Below, piece by piece: positions 1 through 6,019 of a stretch of 6,556 nucleotides of DNA. This stretch comes from Nitriliruptoraceae bacterium (lineage in GTDB: Bacteria; Actinomycetota; Nitriliruptoria; Nitriliruptorales; Nitriliruptoraceae): the NCBI GenBank assembly GCA_007120485.1, contig SKNP01000077.1:1-6556 (forward strand), written 5' to 3'. Each line of letters begins with the position of its first letter. The stretch's first letter is position 1. The position numbers and the translations under genes were made by a program. The notes under the pieces were generated by a model. It ran no database searches. It was not told where the DNA came from and saw nothing but the letters and a program-made list of their open reading frames with translations.

Positions 1-212
1 CCGGCGAGACGCTCGAGGTCGGCGGCGGTGTAGAACAGCGAGCTGTCGGGCACCTCGCTGGTGCCGAGCGCCTCGAGGGAGCGATCGGCCTCAGCCGGCA
101 GCACGACCGCCAGGAACACCAGGAACACCGCGGCCGTCACTGCCCAGACCGGCCACCCGACGCGTCGTTCGAGCGCGTCGCGCATCGTGCCCCCGCCGCT
201 GGTCCGTCGCAC
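1..212 (-). CDS. Putative membrane protein, N-terminal part (runs off the left edge)
   Basis: The minus strand reads openly from 212 to the window edge (70 codons seen). I chose the GTG at 212 because a GGAGG sits 6 nt upstream (219-223). An in-frame ATG at 185 and a GTG at 233 that overlaps the hydrolase stop are alternatives. After a short basic stretch comes one clear membrane segment (about residues 20-39, Trp/Val/Ala/Phe/Leu-rich), ending in LPAEA. The polar region after it contains a DSSLFYTAADLERLAG stretch. From memory this resembles the start of small multi-helix membrane proteins with a 'D-S-LFY-DL' motif after helix 1, but that assignment is weak. The gene follows the alpha/beta hydrolase with a 17-nt gap, so co-transcription is likely. 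Function unknown; whether the gene is intact beyond position 1 cannot be seen. Confidence 0.6.
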   Translation of the reverse strand, partial: MRRTSGGGTMRDALERRVGWPVWAVTAAVFLVFLAVVLPAEADRSLEALGTSEVPDSSLFYTAADLERLA

Positions 213-229
213 GCTCGTCCTCCGACCGC

Positions 230-991
230 TCACCGATCCGCGAACACCTCGACGTGGGCGTCGGTCAGGGCCCGCGTGGCCTGCTCGTCGCTGATGGTCG
301 GTGTGAGGTCGCCGCGCTGGGCTCCGTAGCGTCCGAACTGGGCGTGGTTCATGCCCTCGACTTCGACCATCACGGCGCCTTCGGGCAGCAGGCTACGACG
401 CTCGGCGATGTCGTCGGGGGTCGCGAGCCCATCGCGCTCCCCGCTGACCGACAGGACGTGGAGATCCTCACGCTCGGCGAGCTCGGCGCCGTCGGTCGCG
501 AAGGAGGCCCAGAGCAGCAGCCCGGCGACGTCGGTCTCCGGTTCGGTCCCGAGCCAGCTGGCGGCCATGGCCCCGCCGAGGGAGTGGCCACCGACCCACC
601 ACTCGTCGGGCTCGTCGTGCTCGGCGATCAGGGTGTCCGCGCGGGAGCGTCCGAACACGGCGAGGTTGAGGGGCATCCGCGGGATGAGTACGAGGGTGTC
701 GGTCTCCGCGGCGATCGGTGCCCAGGTGGCGACGTACGCCTCCCGGTGCACCCGCGCGCCCGGGTAGAACACCACGCCGCGCTCCGGGTCGCTCGCGCTT
801 GGACGCAGGGTGACGACGGAGCCGAGCTCGACCTCCACCGCCGGATCATCGACGGCCGCCTCCAGGGGTCCGGGTGTCGCGGTCCGGGCCAGGCTCGCCC
901 ACACCACGAACGCGAGGACGGCCAGAAGCAGCAGGCCCGCGGCAACGCGCCCGACCCGCCGGGGGAGCGACCGCGACCCGGTCTGTGCCAT
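230..991 (-). CDS. Membrane-anchored alpha/beta hydrolase
   Basis: A 253-residue protein of the alpha/beta-hydrolase fold. Residues 1-15 are basic and residues 16-36 form one hydrophobic segment, so the catalytic domain is probably exported and anchored, or cleaved by signal peptidase. The nucleophile elbow GHSLGG puts the catalytic serine at Ser137. Later motifs fit the rest of the triad: Asp187 in SGERDGLATPDD and His216 in EGMNHAQFG. An early VVFYPGARV strand-turn (about 73-81) is placed where the oxyanion-hole loop usually lies. The ATG at 991 is chosen because GGGGGTGAG lies directly upstream and the signal/anchor follows at once. The frame stays open to a GTG at 1135, but that extension is not protein-like. 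Substrate cannot be told; esterase or carboxymethylenebutenolidase-like activity is the family expectation. A membrane protein follows closely on the same strand. Confidence 0.88.
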   Translation of the reverse strand: MAQTGSRSLPRRVGRVAAGLLLLAVLAFVVWASLARTATPGPLEAAVDDPAVEVELGSVVTLRPSASDPERGVVFYPGARVHREAYVATWAPIAAETDTLVLIPRMPLNLAVFGRSRADTLIAEHDEPDEWWVGGHSLGGAMAASWLGTEPETDVAGLLLWASFATDGAELAEREDLHVLSVSGERDGLATPDDIAERRSLLPEGAVMVEVEGMNHAQFGRYGAQRGDLTPTISDEQATRALTDAHVEVFADR

Positions 992-1271
992 CTCACCCCC
1001 GAGGGTCCCGCGCCGGACGCGGTTACCGTAGCTCTCGTCGGATCCATCGGACCCAGCGCGTGGTGGTGCGAACAACTCGAGGTAGGGACCGTGACAGAAG
1101 ATGCGGTTGCGTCGTCCACCGGAGATCTCTTCCACGGCACGGCCGTCCAGCTCGTCTCGGACTGGTCGGCGGCCAGCCCGGCGGTGGGCTCAGCCGGCGC
1201 AGGAACGCGCCGGGAGCGCGCCCCTTGTCGCTCGATCGACGGCTCACACGAGCCACCGGACCGCGGTGCGA

Positions 1272-1298
1272 GTTCCTGGTGCCCGCGTGACCTGGAAC
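1272..1298. repeat. Imperfect inverted repeat (9-nt arms)
   Basis: The arms GTTCCTGGT (1272-1280) and ACCTGGAAC (1290-1298) are separated by 9 nt. They are complementary at 8 of 9 positions, with a central T-T mismatch. The size and spacing suit either a dimeric regulator's site or a small RNA hairpin. It lies about 280 nt upstream of the hydrolase start, so no target gene is obvious. In sequence this GC-rich, chance is a real possibility. Confidence 0.3.
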
Positions 1299-1448
1299 GC
1301 AGCATGAACCATGAACCTGGGCCCGGGGCGAGGCTGGCCATGCGCACTCGCCGTTGACCCGCTGCAGCACGACGGCCACCCCACCTGTCGCCCGGACCCC
1401 GGGGCAGGTCCCCGGAGGATCGGTGACAGCCGGGGCGATCTTGCTGGT

Positions 1449-1600
1449 TCAGCCGAGGGTGAGGGCGATGTGGACGTCGTCCGTGCGGAGCTGATCGTGC
1501 GACAGGGAGAGTTCCCCACGCCGGCCGATGCTGACCTCGTCGAAGTCCGACACCTCGACGTCGGTGGCGAAACTCGTCGGGCAGTACCGCGCCTCTAGGG
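1449..1600 (-). pseudogene. Coding-like C-terminal tail without a start (possible gene remnant)
   Basis: Reading the minus strand from about 1600 down to a TGA at 1449-1451 gives about 50 residues that look like a real protein end: a mix of acidic, hydrophobic and aromatic residues, including CPTSFATDVEVSDFDEV and ending HIALTLG. This contrasts with the Arg/Pro/Ser-rich translations of the surrounding frames. No ATG with a ribosome site precedes it in frame. The first plausible internal start is a GTG within VEVSDFDE, which would leave only about 33 residues. I do not recognise the family. It may be the end of a lost gene, or an accident of composition. Confidence 0.25.
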
Positions 1601-1814
1601 CGTTGCGGCGCGACGTACCGTCCTCGCGGGACCGGCCTGAGGTGGACCCCCATCCTTCATCATGTGCGTCAGATGCACTGTGCGTAGCGCGTATCGCGCT
1701 CCTGATGTGGGTGGACGCGGACTGCGGCGCGACCCGCCCCGATAGCGTCCGCGCCGCCAGATCCGGATCCGTACCGGTATGGGCAGGGCGCCGCACCATC
1801 AGGAGCGCAGGGGC

Positions 1815-3278
1815 ATGAGGTTCGTCGGGGCACGACCATGTAGGGGCAGCGACAGGGTGGCGAGTGCACCGCGCGGGGCTTCGCGCGCGGGCGGCCCTCG
1901 CCGTGGGGCCACGGGCCGGGGCCGAGACGCGCGGGATCAGGCCGCACGAGGCCGGGACCGAGGCGCTGGGCGGCATCGTGTGGGCAGCGCCGTGGTCGCG
2001 CTGGCGATGGTGGTCGCCGCGGCAGGGCCAGCCGCCTTCACACCCGGTTCCCCGGGCCCGGTCCACGTGTCGTTCGGCTCGGCCGCCTACGCCGACGACG
2101 AGCCGGTGACCGAGACGCCTCCCGAGGGCACCGACGAGGCGGCGCCGTTCGGGGACGGTGACTGGGTCGGCACGATGTCGGCTCGCGGCGGCGCCGGCGC
2201 GCAGATCGATGGTGTCGACGGTCGGTTGTCGCTCGACATGAGCGGCCCGGTCACGTTCACCGTGTCCGGCGGCTCGGTGGTGGACGGCGAGGGCGAGATG
2301 AGCGGCTCGAGCATCATCGACGTCACCGCGGACGGCCTCGAGGCCCGGATCGTCATGCTGAACCATGCCTGGGGAGACGTGACGGGCTCCACCGACCAGC
2401 TGACCTTCGATGGCCGACACACCACCGATGGCACGGTCGTGGTGACCAGCCCGTACGCCGGGACGCAGTCGTTCGGGAGCAACGAGGACCCGTTCGGGCC
2501 GTACGACGCCGAGGTGGTCGGTTTCGACTGCAACCGCGTCCTCGCGGACTTCTCGCCCGAGCTGGAGGCCGCCGCGATCGACGGCGGCTGGCAGACGGTC
2601 GACCTCGAGGGACGCATGGAGATCGACCGGATGGGCCCGGTGATCGATGGCGGCGAGGACCTCCGTGACCAGGCGGAGCAGCTGCTGGAGGACTACAACG
2701 ACTGGGCGGACGAGGTCCGTGACGGCGTCCATGCCGACGCCGAGGACCCCACGACCGTGCTCACCGACGGGTTGCGGGGCGACCTCAACGATCTGGTCAA
2801 CCGGGCGGTGGATCTGGAGTTCGACCTCCGCGGGGCGGATGCCGATGACCTGTGCGCCTTCGGCACCGACCTCGGTGGCTTCTCGTACCTGTTCACGGCC
2901 ATGGTCCAGAACCTGGCGATCTTCATCCTCGAGTCGCACGCGGGGCTGCGGGGCGAGGACCTCAGGACGCTGGCCGACATCCTGACGTCGATGGGTGGCA
3001 TTGGCGCCGGCGCGGCGCGTGCCGACGACGCCGACGCCCTCGCTGATCTGCTGACGACCCGCGGCGGCGAGGTCCTCGACCGCCATGTGGTCACCGATGA
3101 CGCGCAGACCAGCACCAGCGGCGAGCCGTGCAGCGACGCGGCGCCGTGCCTGGCGCCGGACAACGAGGTGATCGACGTGTTGTTCGTCGGGAGCCAGCAG
3201 GGCCTGACCTTCGAGGTCGCTGGTGCCGAGGTGGCACCGGGCGACGCGGGCGACGTGCTCGCCGCGTTGGGGGAGTGA
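1815..3278 (+). CDS. Large exported protein of unknown function
   Basis: A 487-residue protein that I do not recognise. I chose ATG 1815 because AGGAG lies 9 nt upstream (1801-1805); the in-frame ATG at 1779 has no ribosome site. The GTG at 1980, just before the hydrophobic core, would give a more ordinary signal peptide. From 1815 the n-region is unusually long and Arg/Gly-rich (about 55 residues). A hydrophobic core follows (about 57-75), then a possible signal-peptidase site SAAYA|DDEP after residue 93. The mature part has a Gly/Ser/Val-rich, probably beta-sheet domain (about 112-246: DGDWVGTMSARGG, then alternating V/T/S strands). Next come an acidic helical region (about 280-425, with FSYLFTAMVQNLAIFILES) and a short C-terminal domain. 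Cysteines at 239, 347, 439 and 445 could form disulphides outside the cell. The lipoprotein gene starts 5 nt after its stop, so the two products probably work together at the cell surface. Confidence 0.75.
   Translation: MRFVGARPCRGSDRVASAPRGASRAGGPRRGATGRGRDARDQAARGRDRGAGRHRVGSAVVALAMVVAAAGPAAFTPGSPGPVHVSFGSAAYADDEPVTETPPEGTDEAAPFGDGDWVGTMSARGGAGAQIDGVDGRLSLDMSGPVTFTVSGGSVVDGEGEMSGSSIIDVTADGLEARIVMLNHAWGDVTGSTDQLTFDGRHTTDGTVVVTSPYAGTQSFGSNEDPFGPYDAEVVGFDCNRVLADFSPELEAAAIDGGWQTVDLEGRMEIDRMGPVIDGGEDLRDQAEQLLEDYNDWADEVRDGVHADAEDPTTVLTDGLRGDLNDLVNRAVDLEFDLRGADADDLCAFGTDLGGFSYLFTAMVQNLAIFILESHAGLRGEDLRTLADILTSMGGIGAGAARADDADALADLLTTRGGEVLDRHVVTDDAQTSTSGEPCSDAAPCLAPDNEVIDVLFVGSQQGLTFEVAGAEVAPGDAGDVLAALGE
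3271..3275 (+). promoter_or_regulatory. Ribosome binding site deciding the lipoprotein start
   Basis: GGGAG lies 8 nt before ATG 3284 and within the last codons of the upstream gene. It favours ATG 3284 over the GTG at 3275, which would have no space for a Shine-Dalgarno sequence. Its position suggests translation of the two genes is coupled. Confidence 0.5.
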
Positions 3279-3283
3279 GCGGT

Positions 3284-3919
3284 ATGCGTGGGATGATGCG
3301 GACGAGTGCTGCGGGCCGAACGGCGATGGCGGCTCCGGTGGGTGGCGCGAGGCGGACGGCCGCCGTCCGAGCGCGCCACCGCGTGGCGGTGACGCTCGCG
3401 GCGGGAGCGCTCGTGCTGGTCGGGTGTTCCAGCGACGGTGACGCGGATGCCGAGGCGGCCGCCGACGGATCGCAGGAGGCGCTCGAGGAGGGTGCCGACG
3501 AGGCGGTCGACGCTGAACCGGACGCCGCCGATGCCGACGACGCCGACGACGCCGACGCCTCGGACGACGAGGAGCCGGTGGAGGTCGAGGAGGCGGAACC
3601 GCGCCTGGCGTTGCCGGATGTCGACCCGATCACGCTCACGACCCCCGGGCGCGGCGGAGGAGCTTGGCCGGTGTTGGCCTGGGAGCAGGTCGAGGGGGCG
3701 GCGGAGTATCAGGTCACCGTCTACGAGCAGGACGGCGACGCCTTCTGGAGCTGGACCACGGAGGAGACCGACGTGCGGCTGGGAGGTCTCGACGAGGAGC
3801 CAGACCCCGGCTCGGCGATCGGGCCGCAGCTGCAGGAGCCCATGACCTGGGACGTCGTCGCGCGTGACGGCGACGGGACGGTCGTTGCGGTCAGCGGCGA
3901 ACGGCCGATCGAGCCCTGA
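3284..3919 (+). CDS. Lipoprotein with acidic tether and fibronectin-III-like domain
   Basis: A 211-residue predicted lipoprotein. The basic n-region (through RARHR) and hydrophobic core (about 34-47) end in a lipobox LVGC, with the lipidated Cys48 followed by SSDGD. Residues about 50-106 form a very acidic, low-complexity tether of Asp/Glu/Ala, partly encoded by a 9-bp tandem repeat. Residues about 107-207 look like a single beta-sandwich of fibronectin type III character. They contain WPVLAWEQVEGAAEYQVTVYE, then SWTTEETDVRLGGL, then MTWDVVARDGDGTVVAVSGE, the usual W...A..Y.V.V...T...L.P...Y.W.V.A.D pattern of such domains. It follows the exported 487-aa gene by 5 nt, and both carry a similar Arg-rich n-region with an RHRV motif before the hydrophobic core. 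A role as a surface-tethered binding or scaffold partner is inference; no catalytic motif is seen. Confidence 0.8.
   Translation: MRGMMRTSAAGRTAMAAPVGGARRTAAVRARHRVAVTLAAGALVLVGCSSDGDADAEAAADGSQEALEEGADEAVDAEPDAADADDADDADASDDEEPVEVEEAEPRLALPDVDPITLTTPGRGGGAWPVLAWEQVEGAAEYQVTVYEQDGDAFWSWTTEETDVRLGGLDEEPDPGSAIGPQLQEPMTWDVVARDGDGTVVAVSGERPIEP
3533..3556 (+). repeat. 9-bp in-frame tandem repeat (GCCGACGAC)
   Basis: About 2.7 copies of GCCGACGAC occur inside the acidic tether of the lipoprotein, encoding Ala-Asp-Asp units. Copy changes would alter tether length without breaking the frame. Confidence 0.6.
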
Positions 3920-3925
3920 CCGTCC

Positions 3926-3967
3926 GGACCGACGTCGCTTCGCCGCATCGACGGCGCGGGACGTCCG
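3926..3967. terminator. Candidate bidirectional terminator between convergent genes
   Basis: Between the lipoprotein stop and the stop of the SRPBCC gene there is a nested dyad. GACGTC (3931-3936) can pair with GACGTC (3960-3965), and CGCCG (3941-3945) with CGGCG (3952-3956) around a 6-nt loop. CGGAC/GTCCG offers an alternative outer pairing. There is no T-tract on either side, which is common for GC-rich actinobacterial terminators but leaves the call uncertain. Confidence 0.45.
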
Positions 3968-4005
3968 GCGCTCCCAGGTTCAGCCCGCCGAGTGGCCCTG
4001 GTTGC

Positions 4006-4461
4006 CTACCCGCCGGCCGTTCCGTCGGCGGTCGGCTCGGCGGATAGCCAGTCCACGAGGTCGGACATGGTGCGCTTGCCCAAGGCGAGGAACGCGGGTT
4101 GGCTGAGCGCTTCGACGAGGTCGGGCTTGTCGGTGGTGAAGCGGGAGTGGTACGTCACCTCGCAACCTTGCTCAACCGGTGCGAATCGGAGGTCCTCGGT
4201 GGTCTCCAAGCCCTCGCCCCGCCCCTCGAGCACGAGACGGTTCGGGCGGTCGTACGTCGTGATCGTGAGTTCCAGTTCGAAGCTCGCACCCATCAGTGAC
4301 CCGACCGCGTGGAACCGTGCACCCAGCCCGAGATCACCGCTGATGTGCTCAGCCCGATCGAACGTCGGGTCCCAATCGGGCAGGTGTGTGAAGTCAGCGA
4401 GTCGGTCGAAGGCTTCGGTGGGGGTCACCGGTACGTGGCCGGTCTCGGTCGTCTCGGGCAT
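4006..4461 (-). CDS. SRPBCC-family (polyketide cyclase/START-like) protein
   Basis: A 151-residue single-domain protein of the SRPBCC (Bet v1-like helix-grip) superfamily, close to the usual family length. The N-terminal region TPTEAFDRLADFTHLPDWDPTF (about 13-34) is the classic 'AF..L.D...L..WDP' opening of the fold. After it come the strand pairs GLGARFHAVGSLMG, FELELTITTYDRPNRLVLEGRG and TTEDLRFAPVEQGCEVTYHSRF. The C-terminal helix (about 112-140) closes the fold over a hydrophobic pocket. Such proteins bind or transform small hydrophobic ligands; no substrate can be named. ATG 4461 is supported by GAGGAAG about 6 nt upstream. No signal peptide is present, so it is cytoplasmic. It points away from a dehydrogenase remnant that begins at 4569, and a second possible SRPBCC fragment lies at 4856-5104. 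Confidence 0.88.
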   Translation of the reverse strand: MPETTETGHVPVTPTEAFDRLADFTHLPDWDPTFDRAEHISGDLGLGARFHAVGSLMGASFELELTITTYDRPNRLVLEGRGEGLETTEDLRFAPVEQGCEVTYHSRFTTDKPDLVEALSQPAFLALGKRTMSDLVDWLSAEPTADGTAGG

Positions 4462-4568
4462 GATGTCTTCCTCGCTCGTCGGGCTGAGGGCCCGCGGCCG
4501 ATGCAGCCGGCAGGTTGCCCCAGGATGTGGTTCCAACGGTCGCACCCGGGTAGGGGACGTGAGGGCCC

Positions 4569-4852
4569 GTGAACACCGCCAAGCGGCCATGGCCGGTCGG
4601 GGCGCTCGCCGATCGGATCTGACAGCTGCGCGAGCACGTCACCGCGCACGACGCGTGGTACGTGGCGTTTGCCTCGGTGCGGAGCGCGGAGAAGCGTGAG
4701 ATCGTGCGTCGGGCGGCGCACGAGGTGGGCGTCGAGCTCGAGGTGCTGGTCTTCGACGTCACCGATGCATCGGCATGCGATGAGGCGCTCGCCGACCTCG
4801 AGCTCTACGGGCTGGTGAACAACTCCGGCCATTTCAACGCCGGTGCGGTCCC
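4569..4852 (+). pseudogene. Short-chain dehydrogenase/reductase remnant
   Basis: One frame, starting at a GTG (4569), reads VNTAKRPWPVGALADRI, hits TGA at 4620-4622, then continues as LREHVTAHDAWYVAFASVRSAEKREI. It then gives VLVFDVTDASACDEALADLELYGLVNNSGHFNAGAV. FDVTD (about 4752-4766) and NNSG (4818-4829) are the adenine-binding Asp and NNAG motifs of classical SDR proteins in the right order and spacing. Three things are missing. The TGxxxGIG cofactor loop should sit between the first residues and 'ALADRI'. The catalytic Ser and YxxxK are absent. So is everything after the NNAG-motif strand. An internal stop, a lost N-terminal motif and a truncated C-terminus make this a pseudogene. A short ORF from ATG 4662 could still be translated but would not be an active enzyme. 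Confidence 0.72.
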
Positions 4853-4855
4853 CAG

Positions 4856-5104
4856 GCTGGCGGGACGCTCGTCACGCTGACCGAGACGGCGGTCGACGGT
4901 CTGGGCGCCGCACCGGCCATACGGACGGTCGCGGAGGAGCACTGCTACGCGCGCAACGTGTGGGTGTTGCGCCGCCTGCGGTCGGTCGTGGAACGCCGGC
5001 AGCAACGCCTGGATGCGCCCCCGCCTCGGAAACCACCGACGAGGGCACACGTGATGCCTGACCTCACCGACCTCGTCGTCCCTCTCCGCCCGCGGCCAAC
5101 GTGA
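4856..5104 (+). pseudogene. C-terminal fragment, probably of a second SRPBCC protein
   Basis: Immediately after the SDR remnant, in a different frame, lies a protein-like end. It runs AGGTLVTLTETAV, then about 30 helical residues containing EEHCYARNVWVLRRLRSVVERR, and a basic/proline-rich tail ending at TGA 5102-5104. A 'G-T-VT-TE' strand followed by a long helix with RN..LRRL...VE is how many SRPBCC/polyketide-cyclase proteins end, so I infer a truncated paralogue of that fold. There is no start codon before ATG 5054 near its end, and the first two thirds of the domain are absent. An unrelated family remains possible. Confidence 0.4.
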
Positions 5105-5132
5105 TCGGTGCAGCGTGGCAGCCGTCCCTGGC

Positions 5133-5537
5133 TCAGCGGTCTTCGGCACGCAGCACGCCGGCGACCTCACGCTCGGGCCGCGAGGTCACGGCCGCGACCA
5201 GCGACACAAGCTGACCGGGCTCTACGCCGGCACATGCGAGGGCAGCCCCGGCATGTTCGATCCGCTCGACGAGGTCCGTCGCGTCGAGCTCACGTCGCCA
5301 CCAGGCGAGCCCACGTTCACCGAGGGCCACCTTCGCCTGGTGCACACGCCTGCGGGCGGCGCGTTCGGCAGCGGCGTCGGTCGCCACCTTCACCGCCCGC
5401 CGCGCCGCCATCAGCTCGTCGACGAGGGTCTGGCGCAGCCGTTCGGGGATCCGTGGGTCGCTGACACGCCACCGCCGGCCACGGATGACTCGGTGGGTGT
5501 CCACCTCGAGCGCCCAGTCGGCGCGTGCCTGGTCCAC
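5133..5537 (-). CDS. Small conserved actinobacterial protein ('biopolymer transporter Tol' type)
   Basis: A 134-residue cytoplasmic protein. The section RRWRVSDPRIPERLRQTLVD (21-40), then ELMAARRAVK, then RRRVHQAKVALGERGLAWW (62-80), matches from memory a widespread actinobacterial family annotated 'biopolymer transporter Tol'. That name is historical and says little about function. The core is a small beta-hairpin followed by a charged, Ala/Arg-rich helix. Here the family's usual end near 'GERG..WW' continues for about 54 residues (a helix ending EVAGVLRAEDR). Start choice: the frame is open to a GTG at 5669, but no ribosome site precedes any start. The GTG at 5537 lies 7 nt after TAACAT on the minus strand, the arrangement of a leaderless transcript, and matches where the family domain begins. 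The gene faces the fragments at 4569-5104. Confidence 0.75.
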   Translation of the reverse strand: MDQARADWALEVDTHRVIRGRRWRVSDPRIPERLRQTLVDELMAARRAVKVATDAAAERAARRRVHQAKVALGERGLAWWRRELDATDLVERIEHAGAALACAGVEPGQLVSLVAAVTSRPEREVAGVLRAEDR

Positions 5538-5544
5538 AGGGTGG

Positions 5545-5550
5545 ATGTTA
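5545..5550 (-). promoter_or_regulatory. -10-like box for a leaderless start
   Basis: On the minus strand TAACAT (5550 to 5545) fits the TANNNT -10 consensus. Seven nucleotides later comes GTG 5537, so transcription could begin at the start codon itself. I see no good -35 element. Confidence 0.4.
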
Positions 5551-5716
5551 CGTGGCCCCCGGCGGAAGCTCCGCTCCCGGCACCCACGGCGTGGCCTCGG
5601 AAGACTCGATGCTCCCCGTCGGCCCGGGACCATCCATCTGGTTGGTACTGCTCGACCGGGACCGATCACAGGGGTCGAACGCGTGACACGGATGTCCTGG
5701 CATAGGAAGCCGACGA

Positions 5717-5726
5717 ACGACGTCGT
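5717..5726. repeat. 10-bp perfect palindrome
   Basis: ACGACGTCGT lies 17 nt upstream of the ATG of the GlsB-type pseudogene, just before its GGAGG ribosome site. It could be an operator, but a palindrome of this size is weak evidence in GC-rich DNA. Confidence 0.25.
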
Positions 5727-5743
5727 GCGACGACGGAGGCAAC

Positions 5744-5880
5744 ATGAGCATCATCGGCTCCTTGATCGCCCGCTTGATCATCGGTGCGCCCGCGCGGCTC
5801 ATGAAGCCGGGCAAGCAGAACCTCACGTGCTGATGACGCTGCCACTCGGCACCGTCGGCATCGTCAGCGGGGTCGTCGCC
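5744..5880 (+). pseudogene. Frameshifted GlsB/YeaQ/YmgE-type membrane protein
   Basis: ATG 5744, with GGAGG 4 nt upstream, opens MSIIGSLIARLIIGAPARLMKPGKQ. This is the start of the small GlsB/YeaQ/YmgE (transglycosylase-associated) family: a hydrophobic helix with 'GA.AR...PG.QN'. After NLTC the frame meets TGA at 5831-5833. In the +1-numbered neighbouring frame, from CTG 5830, the family's second helix continues as LMTLPLGTVGIVSGVVA. Loss of one base near 5830 explains both halves: restoring a C would read T-C-L-M-T-L. The third helix is not recognisable and the sequence runs into tRNA-proximal DNA, so the 3' end is lost too. The family consists of inner-membrane proteins of about 80-90 residues linked to stress responses. 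A sequencing error could explain the shift but not the missing end. Confidence 0.72.
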
Positions 5881-5944
5881 AGACTTGGGGCAGCAGCGCT
5901 GGTATGCGTCTGCTCGGTCGGACACCCAGATGGCGCTGAACACG

Positions 5945-5973
5945 CGAGAACCGGCCGCTCGGGCCGGTTCTCG
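5945..5973 (-). terminator. Strong hairpin downstream of the tRNA fragment
   Basis: CGAGAACCGGCC (5945-5956) pairs perfectly over 12 bp with GGCCGGTTCTCG (5962-5973) around a 5-nt GCTCG loop. It begins 5 nt after the discriminator base of the tRNA fragment on the minus strand, exactly where a tRNA terminator would sit. No T-run follows. It is perfectly symmetrical and so would also form on the plus strand. Confidence 0.7.
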
Positions 5974-5978
5974 GAGAG

Positions 5979-6019
5979 TGGGGCGTGTAGGAATCGAACC
6001 TACGACCTCTTGCGTGTCG
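5979..6019 (-). tRNA. 3' fragment of a tRNA gene (5' half absent; valine GAC-like)
   Basis: Read on the minus strand this gives, in order: three nucleotides fitting an anticodon GAC followed by A37 C38; anticodon-stem 3' strand GCAAG (6013-6009); variable loop AGGTC; T-stem GTAGG; T-loop TTCGATT; T-stem CCTAC; acceptor 3' strand ACGCCCC (5986-5980); and discriminator A (5979). CCA is not encoded. The matching 5' parts are absent. There is no GGGGCGT within reach upstream and no D-arm (TAGCTCAG-type). The nucleotides before the anticodon (ACTTCTC) neither pair with GCAAG nor place a U at position 33. C at position 70 argues against alanine; A73 and GAC favour valine, as inference. A tRNA 3' end starting at the anticodon loop is the typical footprint of tyrosine-integrase att sites. 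Confidence 0.72.

Larger units (their letters stand above)
992..1814. other. Long gene-poor interval
   Basis: About 820 bases lie between the hydrolase start (minus) and the exported-protein start (plus). This should hold divergent promoters for both, but I find no convincing -35/-10 pair. The open frames here are arginine/proline-rich GC artefacts. Two things stand out. One is an imperfect dyad at 1272-1298. The other is a protein-like minus-strand tail at 1449-1600 that has no start codon. A short hairpin of 5 bp with a GGGA-type loop lies near 1206-1220, within very GC-rich sequence. No tRNA, rRNA or recognisable riboswitch was found. Confidence 0.5.

Noticed and set aside
254..1357. Long plus-strand open frame opposite the hydrolase
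   Set aside because: It is the antisense of a clear alpha/beta hydrolase with a complete catalytic triad. Its translation is Gly/Arg-rich with no domain signal.
1779..1814. Earlier ATG start for the exported protein
   Set aside because: No ribosome site lies before ATG 1779, whereas ATG 1815 has AGGAG at a proper distance.
1449..3086. Long minus-strand open frame opposite the exported protein
   Set aside because: GC-rich third positions keep it open. The plus strand has the signal peptide, the ribosome site and a coupled downstream gene. Only its last 50 codons, outside the plus gene, look protein-like.
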